Source of the DNA: Sistotremastrum niveocremeum HHB9708
Lineage: Eukaryota; Basidiomycota; Agaricomycetes; Sistotremastrales; Sistotremastraceae
Assembly: GCA_001630475.1 (NCBI GenBank)
Contig: KV419401.1
Coordinates: 558,001-622,000 of the forward strand
Reading direction: 5' to 3'
DNA length: 64,000 bases
Position 1 is the first letter of the stretch; the number at the start of each line of letters is the position of its first letter. Below are positions 46,884 to 57,052 of the stretch, one piece after another. Both the position numbers and the translations under genes were made by a program. The notes under the pieces were generated by a model. The model ran no database searches and was not told the origin of the DNA. It saw nothing but the letters and a program-made list of their open reading frames with translations.

Positions 46884-47952
46884 ATGCAGTTCGTCGCCGT
46901 CCTCTCTTTACTAGCCCTTTCCGCTGTCCAGGTCCAAGCTGGAGACAGCGGGTCATCGGTAAGTTCGCGACGATGTTCGTGCTGAAAAGAATGTGATAGC
47001 TGACCGCGGGTACCCTTTCATCCAGTCGCCTGCAAATACAAAAACCACGACAAGCGGTGGTGCAGCTCCTACCGTAGCTGTCATCCCGACCGACATCTCG
47101 TCGGGTTGCTCGTCGTTCCTCGCCCAGTTAAATAACGATTCTTCTGTTCAAGCCTGCCTTTCCCCCATCCTCAGTGCCACATCCGCCTTCACCCCTACCA
47201 ACTTGCCCGATGCCACACAACTCTCATCCGCTCTATCCACCCTCTGCGCACCAGCAGTTGCTGCTGCCTGCCCCCAAACCCTCCTCCGCTCCCAACTCGC
47301 CTCGTTCCAATCAGCTTGTTCGGCCGAGCTCACCAACTCGCCAGAAGGCACCGTTCGGGCTTTCTACGATTTTCTGTTCTCCATCACCCCCTTCCAGCAA
47401 GCCGTCTGCTCAAAGGACAGCACGGGTAAATACTGCGTTCAGCAGATTGGGAGCGTGAACGGAGCATCAGCGAATGATGGAGCTATCAGTGGTTACATTC
47501 AGCTTGCCAAGTCCTGGCTCTCATCGGTGTTCGCCTTGCCCCTGGCAAGACGCGGTGCCTCGAACTCAACCGCCGCCGCGTACTCTCCCAACGCGACGAC
47601 ATATGCCACCACCGGTCTTCCCTACCTCTTCCTTACCCCTTCTTCGCCATCCGCAGAGCTTTGCTCAGCATGCGCCCAGGCCGTTCTCGCGCCCTATGTC
47701 GCCTTCGAGACAGCTGTTCCTTATGCCTTCGGCATCAACAACTCCCCATTGCTCGGAAAACAAAGCACTTTGTGGTCCGCTATCTCCTCCGGATGCGGTG
47801 GAAGCGTTACTGGGTCAATCTCCCAGAATGCAGGTGCCAGTCTTGATGGTGCCGCTGGCGCTCTCGGTAGCGGCGCAACCACCGTGAAGGCAGGTTCAAT
47901 TGGTCTTCTCGGAGCTCTCGTCGGGCTGGTGGCAATGGCGGCATCACTTTGA
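46884..47952 (+). CDS. GPI-anchored secreted cysteine-containing protein
   Basis: A signal peptide (MQFVAVLSLLALSAVQVQA) is followed by one short intron and a long second exon. The mature protein has a Thr/Ser-rich start, then a domain with regularly spaced Cys (SGCSSFLAQL, QACLSPIL, STLCAPAV, AACPQTLL, QSACSAEL, AVCSKDS, KYCVQQ, AELCSACAQ, SGCGG). The C-terminus is a Ser/Gly/Ala linker and a hydrophobic tail (IGLLGALVGLVAMAASL), a classical GPI signal. About 340 residues. I recall similar fungal GPI proteins carrying an uncharacterised domain (DUF7729-like, from memory). Likely at the cell wall or plasma membrane. Confidence 0.85.
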
Positions 47953-49674
47953 GTCTGGACTCAATGATACCTTAGTCGCCTTTATTCTTCACTCATTCTT
48001 CGTGTCTCTCACACGATCTTTCTCGCCATCATTACGTTCCTTACTTGCACGGTGACATGGTGTCTCTTTTTCTCGCATAGTTACCAAGTCTTTATTTTCT
48101 CACTTTTGATGATGGTTATCTTATGTTCTCTTGATACCCCCCATTTCATAATCGTTTCAAAGTAATGGAACCAACGATGCTGGTCATCGTCAATGTTACT
48201 GCTGTGTCGAATCAAATGCAAAGTGCCTTATCTTTTAGCTAATTAAGCAGAGTGGCTCGGGGTCCTGCCTCGTTGCTATGGTGCCGAAAGGACCCCGGAG
48301 CCGAATATTTTATTTCTTCTTATTTTCCACCACACCTCGTTCTACGAGTCCAAGTTCGAGATCGTCCTGGTATGACCTTCACACTTCACATATGCATGCG
48401 CTTAACAGCCTTGAGCGGTGCAACTGGGGGATTTTCTTGACAATTATGGCTGTGTTTTCTCGAGACCGGCGCTAAATCAGAGTGAAGCAACTCAACTCGG
48501 CCCGTCGCTTGAGACCTATGCAGCCTTTCTCAATCGACCTTTCTTAATGGATTTTCTATAGCATTCTCACTCGTATTCTCTTCAACGGCGCCGAGCATTC
48601 TCTCTGTCTGATTCGACGTGGTGCAAGAGTGAGAACATTGCTTTGGCGGTGAACGAAGAGGGCCATCTCAACATCATACACGCTGTATGATTTTACGTGG
48701 TATGGCTTATTGTCTTCGACATCTTCAACGTTTGTGCTCCAACTTCTGAGCGCTGGATGCCTCTGATGGCTGAACAACGCCGTTCTACGAGAGAGAAATT
48801 CAGAAGGCTGTGATATTGGAGAGGATATGCATATGATTTCTATGAAGAACAGCCTGCATGCTTAGCTGAGCGTAGATCTTCTCTTCCTGTCCGCGTGTTT
48901 GCTGTTGAAGCTGAAGCTCCGTGTACGTCGATGTCCGGACTCCGGAATCTTCAGGAGACGAGAATTGTCTACTTCGCTGGTGGAGATTAATCTCGATAGC
49001 ATCTGAAATCTGGATCTCCATGTCAATGGTTCCATACTCGCTCTCCCTCCGCACTCCTCATCATTTTCTTGCAAGCTTGTTTTGCCGTGGCTCTGATCCT
49101 TCACGCGAATTCCTGCTCCAACAGTCGTTGCAGCTTAGCTTTGGCGAGCATCCATGGGCTCACCTGACGTTCGGAAGCAACGGCCACCCTATAAAAGGCT
49201 CATCATGAACAACTGCAGCATGTATCATTTAATTCAGATTGGTGCCTCGATCTGCGTGTTTCTATGTCACGTGTCCTGAGAGCATTTGCTTTGTCCTTGT
49301 TGCGTGCCTCATGCCCTGTCAACTCCAAATTATTCATTTTCTTTACGATTCACAAACACTCTGCTATTCCGTGCTCAATGACGCCTAAGGTCATGGCATG
49401 AAAGGGTCCCCAGCATTAATTTGGAGCGTGCTCAACGCTCTGCCAGGCTTTGCGTCTACGCCTTGATGGGCTAGACGCTTATCTCGATTTCATTTCCGCC
49501 TCCCTTCAACCGCCTTGTGAAGCAGACGGTTAGTGGTGCAAGTCGTGAGAAACAAGTTCATATGCGTTCAGGTGATTTGAATCCATGTGAACGAGATATT
49601 TTGTGGACTGCTTATAACAACTCTTGTTGCAGACAGCGATCCTCAGAGCCACAACAGCTTCAGTGGTCTACAAA
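47953..49674. other. Intergenic stretch of 1.7 kb
   Basis: No gene supported. Overlapping minus frames around 48800-49104 are mixed and start with non-ATG codons. Confidence 0.45.
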
Positions 49675-50533
49675 ATGTATCTCTTTCTACTTTCCCTTTT
49701 CTTTTCCCCTTTCATAATTCCCTTCGGTGAGCTCGAATCTATATTATTCATCATACTGTGCTTGATGTTGACGTCGACGAATTAGCTTGGGCTTACGATA
49801 TAGCACGCGAAGGCGGCGCATGTCGTGGATCCCAACTCGTCAACCAAGAATTCGTCATGGCGCATAACGGCCATGCTATCGATATCTCGACTTATTCTTG
49901 CGACGATCATAAGGACTACCTGGGTCAAGACCCTTTCAACGTTCAAGAGAAAGCGCAATCCTGCATGCCGCCATGTACCGGCGAAGTGGTAAATGACACG
50001 TTCATTGTATGAGAATAATGAGCTGATCTCACTCTCGGCTTTTAGTGCAAGGATTATTCTGCGCGCAGTTTCTTCTGGAATAACTGCACGGATCTGACTC
50101 AAGCCCTCGCTAGTCTCCGTAAGACAATGTGACCTCGCGTTCACTCGCGTCACTGACATCATATATCCAGCATGGGGTCAGCTCGAGATCGGAGCCAGGC
50201 ACATCACCCAGGCCGGTTTGGGCAACTGTCGCTACCGTCTGGTCAACTTGGGCACTGAGCCAACTTACTACTGTTGGAAAGACGTTGTACGTATTTCTCC
50301 TTCTTGAGAAGCTAATTCTTTCGCTTACTTCATTGACAATCAAGGCCCAAGCTGCGAATGAAATCTCTCTCAAGTGCAGATTCCCTAATGACCCTGGACC
50401 GGAGACCGGTATCACCGCCGGTGGCTCCTGCCATTTGTCTCAAGGCGGTCGCGACTTCACACTCGAGTATGTACCATTCATGTCCAAAGTGATGAATGGA
50501 TTGCTCATTATACATAGGGTCGGCTACTTCTAA
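49675..50533 (+). CDS. Secreted ten-cysteine protein, unknown
   Basis: Exon 1 (49675-49726) codes for a signal peptide MYLFLLSLFFSPFIIPF. It is spliced through a GTGAGC..ATTAG intron to AWAYDIAREGGACRGSQLVN. Four further exons follow with GT..AG introns of 50-60 nt. The mature protein has ten Cys (ACR, YSCD, SCMPPC, CKDY, NNCTD, GNCRY, YYCWKD, LKCRF, GSCHL) and ends LEVGYF. About 165 residues. The sequences ISTYSCDDHKDY and ITQAGLGNCRYRLVNLG look conserved, but I do not recognise the family. It is the third secreted protein in a row in this part of the window. Confidence 0.7.
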
Positions 50534-50870
50534 ATGAGGGCGATCCAGCTCGCGCACCTTTGCATTGATGCTGCTCGGATTTTTAGCACTTCATAGAGAC
50601 TATCATCACGATTTCTTCCAATTCTTCCAGTACACAATTCCTCCTTTTCAATGTTCATTGTTTTGTCTTTTGATCTTGGCTCGCCTGAGGCAATATCAGA
50701 ACGCGCCGATGGAAGGAATTGCAAGCCCATGCCAATTAGTGCCGGTCCAAAGTGAAGCTCAATAAATGACCAGAAATATTCCTGAGAAAGAGAAGCTAAT
50801 AACGCCAGGTCCGAGATTCGAAGTCGGAGTTTCAGACGATCTGAATCTAGAGAGCTAACTAAGCGCGAAC
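50534..50870. other. Short spacer
   Basis: No gene seen between the ten-cysteine protein and the MITE. Confidence 0.5.
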
Positions 50871-51337
50871 TACAGTCGACTCCCTCTTATCCCATGGCCT
50901 TCGGTGGACGTCCAATTCTATGGGTTAGTGGAGAGTATGGCTTACAAGAATAAAATGAATATATATATAATATTTTTAAAATGATTTAAATATTATTTTC
51001 CACGATTTTCTTCACAGGAGATACTGATTACCAGCATTAGGGTCTATCCAGATGTCATTACCGTGCCTTCTCGCCTCGTCTTCGGCCATCAATTGGTTTC
51101 TCAGGTCAAGATGAGTCGCTAAGGGACGCTAAAAGCACCAAAATGTAATAAAATATTCATTTATATATTCATTTATGGGTTATGGACCTTCAAACAGCCT
51201 TCAAAAATCCTATGGGCTACGGGGTATGGCGGGAATATGGGTTATCAATTAGGAACGCATAGCGTTCCACCCCCAAGCCATGGGATAAGGCGGGTTATGG
51301 GTTGTGAGAGCCATGGGAAAGGAGGGAGTCGACTGTA
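50871..51337. mobile_element. MITE with TA target and pogo/Tc1-like ends
   Basis: TACAGTCGACTCCCTC at 50871 and its inverted copy GGGAGTCGACTGTA ending 51337 extend to about 28 bp (through ATCCCATGGC) with two mismatches. The outer TA fits a TA target duplication. The 467-bp body is AT-rich and non-coding, so it is non-autonomous. The ACAGTCGACTCCC start resembles pogo/Fot1-type ends rather than those of the mariner at 12 kb. Confidence 0.75.
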
Positions 51338-51380
51338 TTGCTTTCGAGCATTCTCCGTGTTTGCCAACTTGTCCGCCAAG

Positions 51381-51458
51381 GTTAAACTCCGACCGGGCCG
51401 GCGGGTGGGAGGGGAGTGCACCCGAACGGCCTGGCAATTGCTTCAGCGAGGGTGATAA
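51381..51458 (-). pseudogene. Orphaned 3' tail of UPO-B beyond the solo LTR
   Basis: On the minus strand this piece reads ITLAEAIARPFGCTPLPPAG and then PVGV-stop, collinear with the ends of UPO-A and UPO-C. It holds the last conserved Cys. The solo LTR separates it from the rest of UPO-B, so it is not translated as part of that gene. Confidence 0.85.
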
Positions 51459-51735
51459 TGTAGGGAATTCTGTTCATCCTCCCCTATTTCCTTCCCCTAT
51501 TTTCCTCATGCTCGTTTTCCGCATATCTCGGACATGTGATTATTCTCCTGTCTTTTAGAGCTTCTATGTTTCATGTCCATGCGATACATTGACTCTATTT
51601 TCACTATAAGTACAGCTAGTTTAGAGACTGATCATGTACATCTCCTGATTCGCCCCCAATACATCTCTGGATACATAGCCCCCCTTCGAGCCTGCACATG
51701 CGCGACGAGACACGGTTGTGATCTCGTTTCCTTCA
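51459..51735. mobile_element. Solo LTR inserted in the last exon of UPO-B
   Basis: The 277-bp insert begins TGTAGGG and ends CTTCA, is flanked by a 4-bp ATAA repeat (51455-51458 and 51736-51739), and interrupts a UPO exon uninterrupted in the two paralogues. It contains ACTATAAGTACAG, also found in the full-length Gypsy LTR. No internal coding region is present, so it is a lone LTR left after recombination, probably of a related family. Confidence 0.8.
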
Positions 51736-53300
51736 ATAACATTCTGCGCTAGTATCCCAGTGGCATTATTATAGCTAGCTGGAAGATTTTGGACCGCAAG
51801 ATTATAATAAGGTGGACTGCACTGCAGTCATCGAAGTCAACAAGCATGCGTCAACCTGAAGACACACTGAAACATGATTACTCACGACGTTCAACGGTGC
51901 GTCTAGGACATAAACGCCGTTCGCATCGTTTGCACCGGGAGAAACGGGATGCGCGCTAAGGATATCGTTGACGCCTGTGCCGATGAGGTTGATACTGCCC
52001 GGCGTGGATCTTCTGTGCCAATTAGCAGGGAACGTTTGATTTCTGAAGAAAGAGCCCATTGTTTGTTGGCTCAAAGTTCCATCCGTTCCTACGAATCCAT
52101 GCTTTTATATACACAGGGTTGATTATTGGATCAAACACATACCATTCGCGAAGAAATTGAGGACAAAGGCGGCTTCGCCATAGCTCAGTGTCAATCGCCC
52201 AACGTGGTATTGAAGCTATAAGGTTCGTAACTCAATGCTCCAGGAATAATGATCGTGGGTCGAGCAATTGCTCACGGCTTTGTTCTGAACTTGATCCTCT
52301 AGGAATCGGGCATATTTAAATTCTTGCATGACCTTGGTTGTGACAATGGATCCGTTCCCCGTGATAGGGGAATCATCCCCGAATCGACCAGTATACAAAA
52401 GAAGCTGCCTGTAAGTGAGTGGCGCTCCTCATGATTCTCCGCAGACAATACCTCGTCATAAAGGCTATTCTGAAAATTGACATTATCTCCAATGGCTGCA
52501 TCTTGTCGCGTCATGGAGACATCGCCTTCGAAAGTTCAGTCAGTCAGAACCATCTTCAGGGTGAACGCTCGACTAACCTTCGAAGCGGCCGTGTTTGGAT
52601 ATACCGCCGGGCGGATTAGGTCCATCAATTGCTCCCGGAAGCACCGGAATCCAAGACGAAGTTCCGCCGATCGAAACTAGGTCCAAGAACGCATTACCCC
52701 TGGCCAGCTGGTCCAGACGCGGAATTAGATAACGGGGAAATCGAAGTGCATACACCCGTTGAAAGCGGGCCTAAGAGACGGTATGGGATACTCTACCATT
52801 GCGAATCCTGCTAATGCGCCTGCCAAATCGTGCTCCATGTTGAATCCTTCTCTTGTAGCATTGACGATCTGTTCGAAAGAGGCGATACCGCTGTATAATA
52901 ATCGTTCTTAGGGTTGATAAACTGGGAGGAGCCGTGAGTTTTACTTGTGGGGTAGATAGCCGTGATTGGCCAGTGTATTCAATCCAGCTGAGTAGTATTG
53001 AATGAGTAGCACATCCAGCGAATGTATTTCGGTTGGAGTTCAGGTACGCACGACATGGTCCACGTTGATCACCTGGTCCTGGTGCGACGTATGGATGTGC
53101 AGCATCTGTGGACGCACAAGACTGATGAGACGTATTCCAAGGCTTATAGTGTGATAATTACCTGGTATTTGTTTTATTCCTGTGTCGGTGGAGACGGGAG
53201 GAACTACGATGATAACTCCCCCTGAGTCAGCAGCGGCAGGCGTTGTGAGAGTTGAAAGTGCCCAAAGCAGGGGGGAAATCCATAAAACGATTCGACCCAT
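51621..53300 (-). CDS. Unspecific peroxygenase UPO-B, C-terminus replaced by LTR sequence
   Basis: A signal peptide (MGRIVLWISPLLWALSTL) starts the protein. The heme-thiolate motif is rebuilt by splicing (GPGDQRGPC-PGLN). GRFE-GDVSMTRQD holds EGD, split by an intron as in UPO-A, and GRLTLSYGEAAF holds the Arg/Glu pair. Exons and introns match UPO-A and UPO-C. In the last exon the frame leaves the UPO sequence at QNVI and runs into the solo LTR for about 37 codons, stopping at 51621. The natural last 25 residues, including the final Cys, are cut off at 51381-51458. The catalytic core is complete, so a chimeric-tailed enzyme may still be made, or the gene may be dying. Confidence 0.85.
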
Positions 53301-53355
53301 CTCCAGGGACGCGGGTGGGACGGCAAGTCAACAAGTCTCTGAGGCGATAGCTCGA

Positions 53356-53363
53356 CTTAAATA
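53356..53363 (-). promoter_or_regulatory. TATA-like box of UPO-B
   Basis: TATTTAAG on the minus strand, 55 bp before the ATG; UPO-C has the identical octamer at the same distance. Confidence 0.5.
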
Positions 53364-53454
53364 GTACTGTCCCAGGTGCTATCTAGTACCCCAGTGTCTC
53401 TCTTCCCGAACATATGACGAATATCCGAGGACAGCAGGACAGTGTCAGGGCAGA

Positions 53455-53473
53455 GTCCTGAGCGGTGTTATAG
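53455..53473 (-). promoter_or_regulatory. Upstream block shared by UPO-B and UPO-C
   Basis: GTCCTGAGCGGTGTTATAG matches 58897-58915 with one mismatch. It lies about 155 bp upstream of the UPO-B ATG (about 200 bp for UPO-C), a candidate regulator site or duplication remnant. Confidence 0.45.
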
Positions 53474-53875
53474 GGCATTTGATTTTGCAAACAATTGTGC
53501 CTGAGGCTGGAGATGTCGGAAAGAAGTGAGATCAGTTGCGGAGAAGAGTATTCCGTTTTCGGCTTCTCCGGATCCGGAAACTTCGATCTTGTGTTGTGAA
53601 TGAGCACAGTGTTTGTCGGCCGGCGTACTCGGCCTTCGTTCCAAGAAAGAGATGAGACTTTGCCAACTCATTACCTAGAGAGAAATATTGCATAATTCCT
53701 GAACTTGCACGAATGCATTTGATGACGCGTAACAGATATTCTCATGTCGAAGCGCACCCCCGGTCACCCGTTGACAACGAACTACACATTGTTAGAGGAG
53801 AGGGAGACATGGCCAGTGTGGCTATATTCCATGACCGACGAGTCTGTTCTGCCCGCGAAACAGTTTAATTAACTT

Positions 53876-54796
53876 TTAATGATGTAGGCTTCGCCGCCCT
53901 CTAGACCTTCTCCAATCATTCGATAACTCATCCAACCACCAATACGTATAATTTCCCAGTTTATTCTCAGAGATTTGCCCAATGACAAGCGTACAGTTCA
54001 GCATACCGAGTTTACTCGCATTAACCTCATCGTTACCCCACACTCCATTCGCATAAATTAAAATACAGCACTCTTCATCCTCGCGCATCCTTTGACGGAT
54101 ATGAGCCTCGATCAACTCTTGATCCCCTGGTCCCTCCCCTTCTTTGCACGGCGAAAAAACCCTCGCTTGGACTCTCAGCCTCTTCAACTTCGGAAAAAGG
54201 CGCCAAATAGGCTCGAGATAGCTGAATTTCCAGATATAACAGGTCAAATCCAGCCTCTCGATCCTCTCATTCGACGCATTGACGATTTGGAGATCCCTCA
54301 GATGAGAGTATTCGAGAATTATGTGACGAGGAGCCATCGACCCCCAAGTTGTGGAACTGATGAGGCATCCGCCTCCACAAGCTAAGCTTCGTACGTTTGG
54401 GAAGGAATCACTGATCCCATAACACTGGGCTGAGTCCTCGCCCAGATTGAACAGGCCGCGGGGGATGATAGCGAGGTGATTGACGAGAGCTTTGGAGGAT
54501 TGGGGAACTTGGGAAATAAAGAGAGGGAGTTGGACATCGTCGAGCATTATACGTGTGTATAGGAGTGATCGAAGGACCTGAGACCAGGAATGAGATAGGA
54601 GGAGGAGAGAGGAGGCGAATTTTGGTGAGGTCATGGAAGCGAAGTCGAATATCAGAAAGAGAATTTCTGGGGGGAAATGGTGGAATGGGGAGTCTGACTC
54701 AGAGTGAAAGTTTGAGCGTGCGCCGCTCTCGCTCATCATGTTCAGCATTTGTGTTGTTTTGTGCAAACCTTGCGCCACAACTTCAAAAGAGGCCAT
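53876..54796 (-). CDS. F-box-like protein
   Basis: A single exon codes for 306 residues. Residues 35-75 contain FHHFPPEILFLIFDFASMTS, then LLLLSHSWSQVLRSLLYTRI, the usual basidiomycete F-box-like pattern (P-x-E-I-L-x-x-I-F, then S-x-x-W). The rest is a variable repeat-like region with Leu at intervals (RIERLDLTCYIW, FPKLKRLRVQARVF), compatible with leucine-rich repeats that choose the substrate. An inner Met at residue 18 (MLNMMSESG) is another possible start. It sits between UPO-B and UPO-C on the same strand. Substrate unknown. Confidence 0.75.
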   Translation of the reverse strand: MASFEVVAQGLHKTTQMLNMMSESGARSNFHSESDSPFHHFPPEILFLIFDFASMTSPKFASSLLLLSHSWSQVLRSLLYTRIMLDDVQLPLFISQVPQSSKALVNHLAIIPRGLFNLGEDSAQCYGISDSFPNVRSLACGGGCLISSTTWGSMAPRHIILEYSHLRDLQIVNASNERIERLDLTCYIWKFSYLEPIWRLFPKLKRLRVQARVFSPCKEGEGPGDQELIEAHIRQRMREDEECCILIYANGVWGNDEVNASKLGMLNCTLVIGQISENKLGNYTYWWLDELSNDWRRSRGRRSLHH

Positions 54797-57052
54797 TGGG
54801 AGTGCGTTTATAACCAGCTCACTAGTAGATAGCAGTATCCATATGTCTCACTCCAGCTTTGCCAGCACTCCGCTCATGTGCCAATGACGGCAGAACCCGT
54901 GAACTTGCGGCGTGAAGGTATCGTGACAGGCCAGTGTCCACCTGGTACGAGATCCACGTAATCGGAGGGCGAGCCAAATCAACGGGCGAGAGAAACTCAG
55001 GAAAATCCGTCCGGTGTGAAGAACGAGACTTTATAGCTGCGATATAGGGGCATACCCACGGGGCCACGGGACCAGCCAAAGGGGTATCAGTGTCATCACT
55101 AGCAGTAAACATGTACAAAGGGCGTCACTTGGACTATCAGAGCAGGACCCTGACCATCGTAGCCTGGTTTACTGTCAGTCAGAGTCTTGAAAGATTCAGT
55201 CTACATGTACCGTTGAGGCTGTTGAGGTACAATGGATGACGCCAGCGCCAGACTCGAACCCGGACCTCCAATAAAATTTTGGGATATTACCTCAAAGTCC
55301 TGAGCAATTGGCTACGCATCAGAGGCTGGCGATTTGTAGTCCAGTGTGAGAATCGGATGATTGTTTGGGGAGTGTGGACGGCCGGTGTTGCGTCCAGAAC
55401 GTCGATGGCGTGCTCCACGCGCCATGGCTGGATGAAGACAGGAACTAGCCTATTGTAGTAAATTTCTGACACCCTACCGAGATGTGCCAGCTGACGAGAT
55501 ATACTCCTGACCAGCCAGTCGAATAATACGGCCTAGGTGTGAAAATGTGCCGGTGCCACGTCAGTTGGTGATGGGCATGTCTCAGGAATATTGCCAGTAG
55601 AAGATAGGCTCCATCAATAAAATTGAGAGCACTTCTCGAAGGTTGAGAGGAACGTCTAGGAGAACATGGATGACATTGGATGCCGTCTCAAAGCAGGAAT
55701 TGAATAAATTTGGAGGACAAGATAAACCGCCGGAGTCGGAATTGTTGAGTACGTTTTTCATCGGCAGCCAGCACTGTCGAGTCCACAGCGTCTTCACCGC
55801 AATGAACTCTAGAATCTAGATATTCAGCCTAAGAAAGACATATCAGGTTCATTATTGTCACCTCCGAATTATTGTCAGCTCGGCCTCGAACGATAGACAG
55901 GTATCAGCCTCGAGATGGTTACCAGAAGTCCTGGGACGATATTTGTGGAAGGACTAGAGCTACGAATTAGACTCAGCCTACGACGGATCTATCGATGGCC
56001 TACCAACACTCTCTTGACGTCTTTCTGACTGGGAACTTCAGACTCCTCTGTTGGCATACTAGTATGCCACATGAACTTGGCCGCAGTGAGACTCCCCGTC
56101 CTGGTCGATACCCACTCGTCACTTCTTGGGTCCATGCGAATGAAGGGGAGAAAGATAAAAGAAGATGTGCTCAGTGAAGAATAGAAAAGAGCTAATCATG
56201 ATGGACCTGGTCAGTTTCGGTAAGTGTCCTTAATTGTGCAAGAAGAGTCTTAGAAGACACGTTGATGATAGGACGACCTCGACTATAGCTGGCTATCATC
56301 TTGACTGTATTTACCGTCACAGAATATCTCGATCCCACTACTCGTAATATGTTGTTCCCACCAATTGCAAGTGGCAGCCTGAGTGCGGCACCGTGACAGG
56401 CATTTCAAAAAATCTACATCGCCGTTTTGTGCATCACTACCGTTGTGCTCTGCAGCTGCTCATGAAAAGTATAGAAACATTTTCAACGTCGACTATCCAT
56501 TGCACCTGTGCGACCCCGTGCTCTGGGCTCCAAAACTTTCTGGCGGAGCCATCGTGGCAAATATAGCGGTATCCACACCACCAACTACATAATTCAATGA
56601 TCAGAGCTCGGAATTGGACCCAGGTTTATCCCCCATCCCATGGTTTATGTTCAAGGAGACGAACAAGCTGCGCTCGTGTGCACCGATGCAGAGGCGATCA
56701 TCCCGGTTTCTTGCACATCTTGCAATACACGAACTACTATTGATGCTCATTGTTTATGTTCAGACAGTATTAGCTCGCGTGAGGCAACATTAGAATTCGC
56801 AAGCGGAAAGAATTAAGTTGCAAAGCTACGCCACCACAGTTCGGTGCACAATAAAAGCTAAATATCGAATAACCCAAAATATACCTAAAAAATAAAAACA
56901 CGAAACCGTAGTCCAGATTTAAGCATCAATCTGAGGCGAGACGGCCCGAACCGATCAAAATACTATAATACGGCACTAGGACTGAAGCAATGCTTTCGAG
57001 ATTTCTCCGCATTTGCTTCCGTCGATATCAACGTCAAATTTAGTGTTAAGAG
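54797..57052. other. Gene-poor spacer between the F-box gene and UPO-C
   Basis: About 2.2 kb with no supported gene. A tRNA-like sequence lies at 55233-55321. An AT-rich patch occurs around 56850-56920. Confidence 0.5.
55233..55321 (-). tRNA. Degenerate tRNA-like sequence
   Basis: On the minus strand TGATGCG at the start and GGCGTCA near the end pair at six of seven positions. TAGCCAATTGCTCAGG resembles an A box and GGTTCGAGTC a B box, and the end is TCATCCA. The D and anticodon arms fold poorly, so it is more likely a decayed tRNA or tRNA-derived SINE head than a working gene. Confidence 0.3.

Larger units (their letters stand above)
53301..53875. other. Promoter region of UPO-B
   Basis: No gene. 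It holds the TATA-like box and the conserved block at 53455-53473. Confidence 0.5.

Noticed and set aside
48800-49104. Two overlapping minus frames
   Set aside because: They contradict each other in frame and one starts with GTG; no family match.
54822-55118. 98-codon minus frame
   Set aside because: Starts with TTG; low similarity to anything known; sits in a gene-poor spacer.
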